Positions 1-8,183 of a stretch of 64,000 nucleotides of DNA are shown in pieces. Numbering within the stretch: position 1 is the first letter of the stretch; each line of letters starts with the position of its first letter. The stretch lies in contig NZ_QOCZ01000005.1 of the NCBI RefSeq assembly GCF_018207095.1, positions 1 to 64,000 of the forward strand, given 5' to 3'. This DNA comes from Nocardiopsis sp. MG754419. Lineage in GTDB: Bacteria > Actinomycetota > Actinomycetes > Streptosporangiales > Streptosporangiaceae. Under the pieces are notes generated by a model, which made no database searches, was not told where the DNA came from, and was given only the letters and a program-made list of their open reading frames with translations. The translations under genes were made by a program, and so were the position numbers.

Positions 1-697
1 GTCCGTGGCGTGAGCGGCCCTCAGAGCGCGCAGAGGTGCCAGAGAGGCCATTCCGCCCGTGCCCCGTCGACGGGGTCGTGTGCGTCGATGTGGCGCCGTG
101 GAGAGGAGTCGTCGTGCGACGCCCTGCCACTCCGTGCGGTCGCCCGAGTCTCGTGGAAGGTGCGGCTGGAGGTCCCTCGGGGCTCATCGTGTTCGGAGGG
201 AGCACTGAGACCGCGGAGGAACGGCGGGGCCCTGGGGGCGCGGAACCGTTTCGGCCCAACGTCAATATGGGCTGAGGATCTCTCGGAAGGGCGGATAGGG
301 ACGCGGTACCAGTCCGATAGGTTGCGCTATGTCCACTTTCCCTCTCAAAAGGGGGTGTGACGCGTCTCATATGCCTCGACGGGTCAGCAAATTGTGGCCT
401 TGCGGTTTTGGGGAGTTCCGGATGTCCGTTCGGCGTCCTTACCTGCGCAAACGTCCCCGAATCGGTGAATCGTCCACTGGCGGTGGAGTGGTCCTGAGGT
501 GTCACGGAGAAAACGACTCGCGTTGCACCCGACTCACGGCCCCGTGATGACGCACCATAGAGGATGGGGTAAAGACATGCGGGGGCCTTGTGGTCGTGGC
601 GGGCCGCGTGCCGAACGGTGCGTAGGCGTGTGTGCGGCGTGAGGCCTTCTGGTCTGCCATCGACCCCGGACGAACACACGACGCAGGAGCTCAGCAG
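1..697. other. Region without a convincing gene, upstream of the secretion-like operon
   Basis: A plus-strand frame ends with TGA at 11-13 and could be the tail of an upstream gene. The rest contains only short frames without a ribosome binding site or consistent GC-rich third positions. The promoter of the downstream operon may lie here, or transcription may enter from the left. Confidence 0.4.
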
Positions 698-3016
698 ATG
701 ACGCATCAGCACGTCCACCGGCGGGGATGGCGACGCCTCCTGATGACGTTCCTGATGCTCAGCGGGTTCATCCTCCTCCCACTGACCAGCGCGACCGCGA
801 ACCCCCTGTGCCCCGGGCAGCCGGCCCCGGTGCCGGAGTCGGCCGATAGTGGGTCCGATGGCTTGTTGGTGCCGCCCAGGTCTCAGTCGGCCATCGAAGG
901 GGCGCCGGACGGTCTGCCACCTGATGCCAGCATGTACGGCCAGTACGGGACGGCCGGGCAGCAGTGGCACATGATCACCGAGTCCTGCGTCGACGGGATC
1001 GCGAACGGTGCCCAGGCAACTCTGGCGAACTCCGCCTGGGACCTTTCGAAGACCATCAACCAGTCGACCATCACCGTGTACCAGGCGGCGACCTCCGACG
1101 GCCTGCTCGCCAGTTTCACGGAGACCGTCGAGAGCGTCGTCATCGCTCTACGGGAAGGCGTGTGGCGTCCGCTGATTCCGACCATCGTCATTCTGGGGGC
1201 GATCTGGCTCGGGTGGTTCGGTCTGATCCGTAAGCGGATGACGCTCACCATTGAGTCCACCATCTGGATGGTGGCGGCGACGACGCTCGGGATGTGGATC
1301 CTCATCAACCCCGCACAGGTGATGGGGTTGGGCAGCAGTTTGGTGAACTCGGGTACTCAACTGGTGACCAGTGTCGTCGGTCAGGTGCCTTACGGCGGAG
1401 GTTCTGGCACCTGTCCTGCCGGAGCTGAGCCGCCGGAGCGGGCCGACTGGGAGTCCGAGTCCGACTTCCAGGTGCGCCGAAACGCTGACATGATGTGGTC
1501 GAGTCTGGTCTGTCAGCCCTGGGTCGCGGGTCAATTCGGAAGCGGAAGTCTTGCGGAGGACGTTGCGATCGACCATTCGATGGACCTGATCGCGGCCCAA
1601 GGGGTCAGTCGAATCGAGCAGCAACAGATTCTAGACGAGGAACTTGATGCCGCTTCGCTTTTCACGGAAAAGCAAGAGGCTTATCAGGCTATCTCCTCTG
1701 ATATCGAGTCAACGTATCCGAGCGTTTATCCCGTGTTCTCTGGCGAGGATCAGGCAAGTCGCATCGGTGTCGCGACCCTGGCCCTCTTCGCCTCGCTCTT
1801 TGCAGGCGGATTGATTCTTGCCGGTTCGGTGGCGCTTATTGTTCTGAAAATCGGATTCATGTTGCTCTTCATGCTATCTCCGATTTTCCTGCTCATCGGT
1901 ATTCATCCTGGCTATGGGCGTATGGTCTTGCTGCGATGGGTCGAGCTGATGGTGGGCTTCCTGCTCAAGCAGATCTTCGTGGTCCTGCTCATCGCCTTGC
2001 TGGTGATGAGCTACGGCATCGTCATGTCGACGAGTCTGGGATGGGGGCTGCAGATGATCCTGCTGGCCCTCTTCACTCTGGCGCTCTTCATCTACCGGAA
2101 GACCTTCGTCTACCTGTTCGCCTCGGTGAACGCGAACACCTTCACCTCGCGGATCGTCAACGACGCGGCGCGCAGCCAGGCGCTCGGAGGTAGCGCGGCC
2201 GTGCTGCCCCCGGTCGCCTACCTCAAGGCACAGAACTGGGGCCGTCGCAATGCCGGGTTGGTCGCGGGTGCCGCGGCGGGTGTCCCCGCCAATGGGACCC
2301 CCGCTCCCGGCGCGACCACCGACGCCCGGGCCACGGAGGACGCCCCGGGAGAGGTGGGGGAGCCCGTCCGAGCGCGGGGCGCGGGTGGCTACGGTCGGGT
2401 GCGGGGCAACGAGACCGCGCCTCCCCTCAACGTCAACCGGCGCGGTGCCCCGGCCACGAGTCGGACTACGAGTGGTGGCCGTACGTCGGACCAGGCCCCC
2501 AGCCTCTCCGGTAACGCGAACTCGGGGAATGGGAACATACCTCCTCGGCCCACGGGCGGATACACCGGCACCGGGGACAGCGGCTGGGCCGCGGTCTTCG
2601 GCCCCGGGGGCAGGAACGACGCCCCGGCTCGCAACCAGTCCGGTGGTTCGGGCGGGGGCGGAGGGTTCGGTGGTGTCGCCGGAAACTCCCGGGCCGCCGG
2701 TGCCGAGCGTTCTGAGCCGAGTACCGGGCGGGGCATCTTCAACGGCCGCGAGGACACCCCGGCACAGGGCAATATCGGGAGCCGTGGTTCACGGTGGGGC
2801 AGCCCCAGGGAGAAGCGGGAACGGCCGGCGCCCCAGCGTCCGTCCCGTCCGGCCCCGCCGCCCGCGGGTGGTGGCCGAGGCGACCGCGAAGGTGGTTGGC
2901 TGTCCGGGTCCGACCGGCGCCGCGACAGTGCTCCCATCACCCCGTTCTGGGGCGAGGGCGGCAACTCCACGCGGGACCGCAAACGCGATGTGCCCTTCTG
3001 GCTGAACGACGACTAG
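698..3016 (+). CDS. TrbL/VirB6-like polytopic membrane protein of a conjugation or type IV secretion-like system
   Basis: Predicted inner-membrane channel component. The ATG at 698 is preferred over a GTG at 632 because AGGAG sits 8 bases before it; this gives 772 residues. An N-terminal signal or anchor segment (LLMTFLMLSGFILLPLTSA) is followed by a hydrophobic pair near residues 170-230. A block of about four helices lies near residues 365-490 (for example FAGGLILAGSVALIVLKIGF). The last 270 residues are Gly/Pro/Arg-rich and look disordered, probably cytoplasmic. This architecture matches actinobacterial TrbL/VirB6-like proteins. The next gene starts 33 bases downstream and encodes a VirB8-like protein, then comes a wall hydrolase, which supports a trans-envelope complex. 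The coupling and motor ATPases would lie to the left of the window. Codons around 1620-1920 are AT-richer than the flanks. The family call is by architecture, not by a diagnostic motif. Confidence 0.6.
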   Translation: MTHQHVHRRGWRRLLMTFLMLSGFILLPLTSATANPLCPGQPAPVPESADSGSDGLLVPPRSQSAIEGAPDGLPPDASMYGQYGTAGQQWHMITESCVDGIANGAQATLANSAWDLSKTINQSTITVYQAATSDGLLASFTETVESVVIALREGVWRPLIPTIVILGAIWLGWFGLIRKRMTLTIESTIWMVAATTLGMWILINPAQVMGLGSSLVNSGTQLVTSVVGQVPYGGGSGTCPAGAEPPERADWESESDFQVRRNADMMWSSLVCQPWVAGQFGSGSLAEDVAIDHSMDLIAAQGVSRIEQQQILDEELDAASLFTEKQEAYQAISSDIESTYPSVYPVFSGEDQASRIGVATLALFASLFAGGLILAGSVALIVLKIGFMLLFMLSPIFLLIGIHPGYGRMVLLRWVELMVGFLLKQIFVVLLIALLVMSYGIVMSTSLGWGLQMILLALFTLALFIYRKTFVYLFASVNANTFTSRIVNDAARSQALGGSAAVLPPVAYLKAQNWGRRNAGLVAGAAAGVPANGTPAPGATTDARATEDAPGEVGEPVRARGAGGYGRVRGNETAPPLNVNRRGAPATSRTTSGGRTSDQAPSLSGNANSGNGNIPPRPTGGYTGTGDSGWAAVFGPGGRNDAPARNQSGGSGGGGGFGGVAGNSRAAGAERSEPSTGRGIFNGREDTPAQGNIGSRGSRWGSPREKRERPAPQRPSRPAPPPAGGGRGDREGGWLSGSDRRRDSAPITPFWGEGGNSTRDRKRDVPFWLNDD

Positions 3017-3049
3017 TCCTCCGAGTAGACGACAAGGCAACGGACGACC

Positions 3050-3718
3050 ATGCCCAACCCTCTCCCCGAACGCGCACAGCGGTGGATCGTGATCGGTCTC
3101 ATCGTGGCCTTGGCCGGGTTCGGGATCTACTTCAGTCTCGGCGGATTCGGCGGGGAGGACCAGGAGGCCTCGGAACTTCCCCGGGAGACCGCTCCCTCAG
3201 TGGAAGAGGGAGACGCGCCCGGCACCCCCGGCGGACTGGCCACGGTGCCACCGAGCCCCATTCCGACCACCGACGTCGACGACCAGGACGTGCTCGGCTG
3301 GTTCCCATTCACCGAGGCGGAGTTCCAGGCCGCCGGGGCGACGGCCACGGCCTTCACCGAGGCCTACGGCACCATCGACTACTCCGGATCGCCGGAGACC
3401 TACTACGCGTCGATGGAGGCACTGGCCACCGACGAGTACGCGGAGGTGCTCTCGGACGCGAACCGGGTCGGGGCCTTCTGGGAGGAGATGAGCGAGGCGG
3501 AGGCGGTCGCCCAGGGGCGGGCCGAGGTGGAGTCCGTTCGCACCTTCGGCGCCGACTCCCTCACGTTCGTGGTCACCGCCCAGTCCATCACCGAGACGGG
3601 TGACGCGGGGTTCGACGAGGACTTGGGCGAGTTCGCCGTCACCGTGCTCAAGGACGGCGGATCCTGGGCGGTCTTCGACTTCCAGCCCGCCGACGCGGGC
3701 CAGTTCGGAGAGGAGTAG
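3050..3718 (+). CDS. Single-pass membrane protein with an NTF2-like (VirB8/TcpC-like) extracellular domain
   Basis: A 222-residue protein with one N-terminal helix (IVIGLIVALAGFGIYFSLGG), an acidic Pro/Ser/Thr-rich linker to about residue 90, and a compact C-terminal domain. That domain (residues ~95-215) alternates helices and strands in the manner of NTF2-fold VirB8/TcpC assembly proteins, for example ATAFTEAYGTIDYSG and TVLKDGGSWAVFDFQ. Such proteins form periplasmic or wall-side scaffolds of conjugation machines. It sits between the TrbL-like gene (33-base gap) and the wall hydrolase (4-base gap), so it is clearly in the same operon. An unrelated anchored protein with an NTF2-like fold remains possible. 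Confidence 0.5.
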   Translation: MPNPLPERAQRWIVIGLIVALAGFGIYFSLGGFGGEDQEASELPRETAPSVEEGDAPGTPGGLATVPPSPIPTTDVDDQDVLGWFPFTEAEFQAAGATATAFTEAYGTIDYSGSPETYYASMEALATDEYAEVLSDANRVGAFWEEMSEAEAVAQGRAEVESVRTFGADSLTFVVTAQSITETGDAGFDEDLGEFAVTVLKDGGSWAVFDFQPADAGQFGEE

Positions 3719-3722
3719 CCAC

Positions 3723-4889
3723 GTGCTCTGGCAGCGGCAAGCCCCATTCCCTGAGGCGAACGGTTCGTGCCTGGCCCGCGCGGGGGTGATCGCGGCGGTC
3801 GGTGTCGCCGGTCTGGTCTTCCTGACGTTGATGGTGGTTCCGGCGATCACCAACAACGACGTCGGATCCTGGCTCGCGTCCGGAGTGGTCTGTGGCCCCA
3901 ACGCCGACGCCGACCAGCCGGACAGCAGTGAGTACGCCATGGACTCGATCCCCGAGAACTACCTGGAGCTCTACCGTGAGGCGGGTGAGGATCGCGGGGT
4001 TCCGTGGAACATCCTCGCCGGGGTCGGTCAAGTCGAGTCCCATCATGGGCGTTGGGACGGACCAGGGATCACCGAAGGGCACAACGACTGGGGCGCCTCG
4101 GGCCCGATGCAGTTCGGATCCCTGGACGGCTCCGCGGCGGGCAACAGTTGGGGCGGCGAGCCGATCCAGGCCGTGGAGGATCGCCCGGAGCAGGGATACG
4201 GCGTGGACGGCAACGGTGACGGGATCGTCAGTGTCTACGACCCGGCCGACGCGATCCCCGCCGCGGCCGACTACCTCCTGGCCCACGGGCTCGAGGACGA
4301 CGTGCGCCGCGCGATCTACGGCTACAACCACGCCTGGTGGTACGTGGACGATGTCCTGGAGTGGGCCGACCGCTACGCCGAGGGCGACTTCGACACCACC
4401 GACTCCATTCGTTCGGCGGTGCTCTGTCAATTGGACGAAGAGGGGGCGCCCATCGGACGTGCCCCCGACGAGCTGACCCAGGCCGTGGTCGACTGGGCTC
4501 TGGACCAGCGCGGAAAGCCCTACATCTGGGGTGGTACCGGTCCCGCCGGCTACGATTGCTCCGGGTTGACGATGAAGGCCTACGAGAGCATCGGGGTGAC
4601 GGTGCCCCGGGTCTCGCAGGACCAGTGGAGTTTCGGCCCGGAAGTGCCGATGGGCGAAGAACAACCCGGGGACCTGGTCTTCTTCGATGTGACGCGGCCA
4701 GGTGAGCCTCCGGGCCCGGGGCACATGGCGATGGTGATCGGCGATGGCCTGATGGTCGAGGCGTGGTGCACCAACTGTGGACCGATCGCGGTGCGCGAGT
4801 ACGATGACCCCAATCGCGCGGACATCGTGGGTTTCACCCGTCCGCTCGAACACCCCGAAGTGAAGGCCCAGCTGGAAGCGCAGGCTTAA
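3723..4889 (+). CDS. Membrane-anchored SLT transglycosylase plus NlpC/P60 peptidase (VirB1-like wall hydrolase)
   Basis: Predicted to open peptidoglycan locally so a transport complex can cross the wall. The start is GTG at 3723, directly behind GGAGAGGAG; 388 residues. One N-terminal transmembrane helix (AAVGVAGLVFLTLMVVPAI) is followed by a lysozyme-like SLT domain (residues ~75-215). The candidate catalytic Glu is in VGQVESHHGRW. A C-terminal NlpC/P60 domain (residues ~255-385) has the nucleophile Cys in GYDCSGLTMKAY and the His in GHMAMVIG. The fused SLT-NlpC/P60 layout is typical of Gram-positive conjugation hydrolases. It follows the VirB8-like gene by 4 bases and precedes the next gene by 2 bases. 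Confidence 0.8.
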   Translation: MLWQRQAPFPEANGSCLARAGVIAAVGVAGLVFLTLMVVPAITNNDVGSWLASGVVCGPNADADQPDSSEYAMDSIPENYLELYREAGEDRGVPWNILAGVGQVESHHGRWDGPGITEGHNDWGASGPMQFGSLDGSAAGNSWGGEPIQAVEDRPEQGYGVDGNGDGIVSVYDPADAIPAAADYLLAHGLEDDVRRAIYGYNHAWWYVDDVLEWADRYAEGDFDTTDSIRSAVLCQLDEEGAPIGRAPDELTQAVVDWALDQRGKPYIWGGTGPAGYDCSGLTMKAYESIGVTVPRVSQDQWSFGPEVPMGEEQPGDLVFFDVTRPGEPPGPGHMAMVIGDGLMVEAWCTNCGPIAVREYDDPNRADIVGFTRPLEHPEVKAQLEAQA

Positions 4890-4891
4890 CC

Positions 4892-5674
4892 GTGTCGGAT
4901 ACGGCGACTGAAGACCCCTCCGAGCGCGAGGCACCGGCCACAAAGGGACTGCACGGTTGGAAGGCCGCTGCGGCGATCTTCGGCTGTGGCTCGATCGCCG
5001 CCTTCGGTGTTTTCGGAGTGATCGTGGGTGTGCTCAGCCTGTTGATCAATAGCGCGTCTTCTGGATTCTCGGGATCGGAAGAAAGTGCACTGACCGGGAC
5101 GCAGTCAGCTCAACCCAGGGAAGAGTTGGCGCCAGGGGCGATGAACCTTTGTGATGACTATCTGCCGAGTATTTCTGAGATCAGCATCAATGAGACCTGG
5201 AATAGTAGCCACTTCGATGAGGCTGAAGACGCCTCCTATGAACCCTCCCAGGGGAGAATGGTTTCGGGCGAGTGTCGCTTTACGATCGCACCGCAATATG
5301 GCAGTACCGCACTCTGGGATTTCGAATTCGAGTTTGATGCGGTGATCCAGAGTGCTGATTCGGGCAGGGATCAGGCTGCATCTGATAATTTTGCAGATAA
5401 AATATCTTCAGTAAGCGAAGAATTTCAGAGTTTGCAGAATCAGGATTCTCATGACTGGACTCAAGATGTCCAGTCCTTCTACGGGACAGATGAGTCCGGC
5501 GCGTCTCAGTATCTCGTTGTCGCGCAGACGCGCAGTGCGACGTACGAAATTCGGTTCACGGGAGACACCAGCGGCGTCGAGGCTGGAGAGGTGCCGGAGT
5601 TCGACTTCGAGCGTCAGGCACGCGACTTGGTGAACAGGCTGGATGGCAGGCTCTACAGGGTCATCCCTGCCTGA
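4892..5674 (+). CDS. Unknown single-pass membrane protein, AT-richer than its neighbours
   Basis: The GTG start lies 2 bases after the preceding stop, so it is co-transcribed and probably co-translated with the wall hydrolase. The 260-residue product has a short cytoplasmic tail, one membrane helix (residues ~30-55, GCGSIAAFGVFGVIVGVLSL), a Ser-rich linker and an extracellular domain of about 180 residues. The extracellular part contains sensor-like or lipoprotein-like beta segments such as CRFTIAPQYG and LVVAQTRSATYEIRF. I do not recognise the family. Base use is visibly less GC-rich than in the flanking genes, especially about 5100-5560, which points to transfer or relaxed selection. A role as an accessory of the secretion-like complex is inferred only from position. 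Confidence 0.55.
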   Translation: MSDTATEDPSEREAPATKGLHGWKAAAAIFGCGSIAAFGVFGVIVGVLSLLINSASSGFSGSEESALTGTQSAQPREELAPGAMNLCDDYLPSISEISINETWNSSHFDEAEDASYEPSQGRMVSGECRFTIAPQYGSTALWDFEFEFDAVIQSADSGRDQAASDNFADKISSVSEEFQSLQNQDSHDWTQDVQSFYGTDESGASQYLVVAQTRSATYEIRFTGDTSGVEAGEVPEFDFERQARDLVNRLDGRLYRVIPA

Positions 5675-5692
5675 AGTCAAATCGAAGCCCGG

Positions 5693-6244
5693 TCAGGCGA
5701 CGCCGGCCATGAAGTGGTGGCGGCACAGGGTCGTGTACGACTCGTTGCCGCCGATGTGGACCTGTTCGCCCACGTACACCATCACGCCGTCCACGACCCT
5801 CGCGTTGTGCGTGGCGCGGTTGCCGCACCAGCAGCGCGCGTAGACCGGCAGGATCTCTATCTTGTCGGCGAGCTCCACCAGACGTTGTGAGCCCGGGAAC
5901 AGCTGCCCCTGGAAGTCCGTGAGGATGCCGTAGCAGTAGACGTCGATCCCCATGCCGTCGACCACGCCCGCGAGCTGGCCGACCTGCTTGTACGACAGGA
6001 ACTGTGCCTCGTCGCAGATGACGTACGGGGCCTTGCGGTCGGCGATGTCGTCGTACAGGTCGAGGGTGTCCCCGACCTCGACCGCGGGGGACTTCAGGCC
6101 CAGGCGGGACGAGATGATGCCGGAACCGGCCCGGTCCTGCTTCGTGTACAGAACGCCTTCGCCGCCGCGCGAGTGGTGTTCCTGGAGCGCCATCGTGCTC
6201 TTGCCCGAGTTCATCGAACCGGTGAAGTACTTCAGCTCCGCCAT
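5693..6244 (-). CDS. tdk: Thymidine kinase (type II, zinc-containing)
   Basis: Phosphorylates thymidine with ATP in pyrimidine salvage. The 183-residue protein starts MAELKYFTGSMNSGKST, a classic type II Tdk N-terminus with the P-loop GSMNSGKST. The Walker-B-like segment YVICDEAQFL provides the DEAQ motif. Zinc ligands are in the CWCGNRATHNARV segment and the terminal LCRHHF. The ATG at 6244 is chosen because a GAGGAAGAGA ribosome site lies just before it; the frame is open further upstream but lacks Tdk similarity. The gene is convergent with the secretion-like operon, only 18 bases from its last stop, so terminators there must be compact. Confidence 0.95.
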   Translation of the reverse strand: MAELKYFTGSMNSGKSTMALQEHHSRGGEGVLYTKQDRAGSGIISSRLGLKSPAVEVGDTLDLYDDIADRKAPYVICDEAQFLSYKQVGQLAGVVDGMGIDVYCYGILTDFQGQLFPGSQRLVELADKIEILPVYARCWCGNRATHNARVVDGVMVYVGEQVHIGGNESYTTLCRHHFMAGVA

Positions 6245-6708
6245 GTCTCTTCCTCGGCCGGGGGCGCTGGGCAGGGGCGCCCCGGTACTTCGCCGAGGCC
6301 AGAGGTGAACATACCAGCGGCGCACCCCGCCCACTCCACCCGATCCGCGCCCTCGCGCGACCGCGCTCGGGTCGCTGTGGGGCCCGTGGGCCGCACGCGT
6401 CGTGCGGGGTCCCGTGGCTGGGCGGTTTCACCTCGGGCGAGGGGCAGTGAGGGGCCGAAGTCGCGTCCGCGGTGTGGTGCACGGCACCTGTGGGGGCGGT
6501 GGCGGGTGATCCGTTCGAGACGCGTTCGTCGCCGGTCCGTCGTACCTTCCGGGGGTGCTGTCGGTCGCCGGGACGGGGACCCTCGCACCCGTGATGGGAT
6601 GGGTGTTCTTCGTAAGGGGAGAGGCACCGCGAAGCGCGAACAACTGCTTCGATATGTTTGGTGCACCTTGTCCCAATTCAAGGGCTCAGCGTCGAGGGGG
6701 ATGCGACA
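6245..6708. other. Intergenic region between divergent tdk and channel genes
   Basis: Both flanking genes read outward, so their promoters must lie here. The AT-richer patch 6640-6665 could contain the channel promoter, but I cannot assign clear -35 and -10 boxes. No gene or RNA was seen. Confidence 0.4.
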
Positions 6709-7626
6709 TTGCGGCGTGGTCAGGTCACACGAATAGTGGAGAGCCGTTGGTTCTCGAATGCCATGTTCATGGTGATTCTGGTCAATGCCGTGATATTGGG
6801 ATGGGCGACTTACGGGGGTTCGGTGCTTCCGTATCTCCTCGTCGCCGAGCGGTTCATCATCGGCCTGTTCGTCGTCGAGATGCTCCTCAAGCTCTACGCC
6901 TGGCGGGGGAGCTTCTGGAAGGACGGCTGGAACTGGTTCGACTTCGCCGTGGTCCTCGTGTCGCTGATCCCGGCGGCCGGGCCGTTCGCGGTGCTGCGGA
7001 TCCTCCGCGTACTGCGCATCCTGCGCCTCATCACCGCGGTGCCGCAGATGCGGCAGATCATCGGCGCGCTCTTCCGGGCGGTTCCCGGGATGGGCACGGT
7101 GATCGGGTTGCTGCTCATCGTCATCTACGTGTCGGCGATCCTGGGCCAGCAGCTGTTCGGTGAGGCGGTGCCCGAGTTCTTCGGTGACCTCGGCACCACG
7201 CTGTACACGATGTTCCTGCTCATGACCACGGAGAACTGGCCGGACGTCTCGGACGCGGTGCTCGAACACCACCCGCAGGGGTGGCTCTTCTTCGTGCTGT
7301 ACATCGTGCTCACCGCGTTCATCATGCTCAACCTGGTCATCGGTGTCATCGTCACCGCGATGGAGCAGGAGTTCAGCAAGAGCCGTTGGGAGGAGGACCA
7401 GCAGTTGGAGCTGGTCCAGCACAACGCGGTGATGACCCGGCTGGCGGAACTGAGCGCCCAGGTGCGTCATCTCGAGGATCGGATCGCGACCGGCTCGCCG
7501 CACCCCGACGGTTCCGCGTCCACCGAGTCCGTCGCCGCGCACGGCGACCACGGGGTGCCCTCCGGGTCGCCGGGGGACGGCGCTGGTCCCGAGGCCGAAA
7601 CCGGGGAACGCGACGCGTCCGGCTGA
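6709..7626 (+). CDS. Voltage-gated ion channel protein (bacterial Nav/Cav-like, six helices)
   Basis: A single-domain, homotetrameric-type cation channel. A TTG at 6709 is chosen because GAGGGGG lies 8 bases before it; upstream GTG/TTG codons at 6658-6661 lack a ribosome site. Helices S1-S3 occupy roughly residues 10-95. S4 carries four arginines at three-residue spacing (RILRVLRILRLI). S5 and S6 flank a pore loop, and a Glu/Gln-rich C-terminal segment (MEQEFSKSRWEEDQQLEL) looks like the coiled-coil assembly domain of BacNav channels. The pore loop reads LLMTTENWPDV. Typical BacNav filters read TLESW, so ion selectivity cannot be taken for granted. The gene is followed by a strong hairpin and appears monocistronic. 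Confidence 0.85.
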   Translation: MRRGQVTRIVESRWFSNAMFMVILVNAVILGWATYGGSVLPYLLVAERFIIGLFVVEMLLKLYAWRGSFWKDGWNWFDFAVVLVSLIPAAGPFAVLRILRVLRILRLITAVPQMRQIIGALFRAVPGMGTVIGLLLIVIYVSAILGQQLFGEAVPEFFGDLGTTLYTMFLLMTTENWPDVSDAVLEHHPQGWLFFVLYIVLTAFIMLNLVIGVIVTAMEQEFSKSRWEEDQQLELVQHNAVMTRLAELSAQVRHLEDRIATGSPHPDGSASTESVAAHGDHGVPSGSPGDGAGPEAETGERDASG

Positions 7627-7658
7627 GAAATGCCGCCGCGAAAAGGTGCAGGAAAAGG

Positions 7659-7697
7659 GGCCCACCGGGAAAACGAGTAGTGAAACCCCGGTGGGCC
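7659..7697 (+). terminator. Hairpin terminator after the channel gene
   Basis: An 11-bp perfect stem (GGCCCACCGGG paired with CCCGGTGGGCC) with a 17-base loop begins 32 bases after the channel stop. There is no U-tract, as is common in actinomycetes. Confidence 0.7.
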
Positions 7698-8183
7698 GTC
7701 CCTACCCTCGCTAGGAATTATGGACGACCGGAGGGGGTGTGCGCGAGGGTTTGATGGAACCCTTGTGGGTTTTCCTTCCTGGGATCGCCCGAACGGGGGC
7801 GAAGGAGACAAGTCTCCGTTCGCGCACCCTGGGAGGATCGGTGTCGAATGTCGGGGCCGTGACCCCTCGGATCCCGTGCCTCCGCCTTACCCGCGGTGAC
7901 GCACATCGGGACCTCCGTCCCGAACGGGGTCGGGTTCCTGTTTCTCGGAGTCTCGGGACCATGGTCGAGATCCGCGCGCGTTGCTCGGTTCGACGGTCGC
8001 GAGGACCCGTGCGGCCGATCCCGGATCGTGAGACGTGAGAGGCGCGCCGCCGTTCTCACCGGCCTCGACAACAGTGGCCGAGCCGTGATCGGGCCTTGAC
8101 CGGAGGCGACGGGGAACCGGCCACCATGAGTCCGGGCCGGATCCCACGGCCCTCACCCCCCTCACGTCCCGAAAGGCCCCCTC
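7698..8183. other. Long intergenic region upstream of the MFS gene
   Basis: No credible gene. An imperfect palindrome at 7799-7823 (GCGAAGGAGAC, AA, GTCTCC, one extra G, TTCGC) could be an operator. The remaining sequence shows mixed third positions in all frames. The MFS promoter presumably lies here but is not evident. Confidence 0.4.

Noticed and set aside
10-547. Short plus-strand frames in the first 550 bases
   Set aside because: No ribosome site, no sustained third-position bias, no recognisable sequence.
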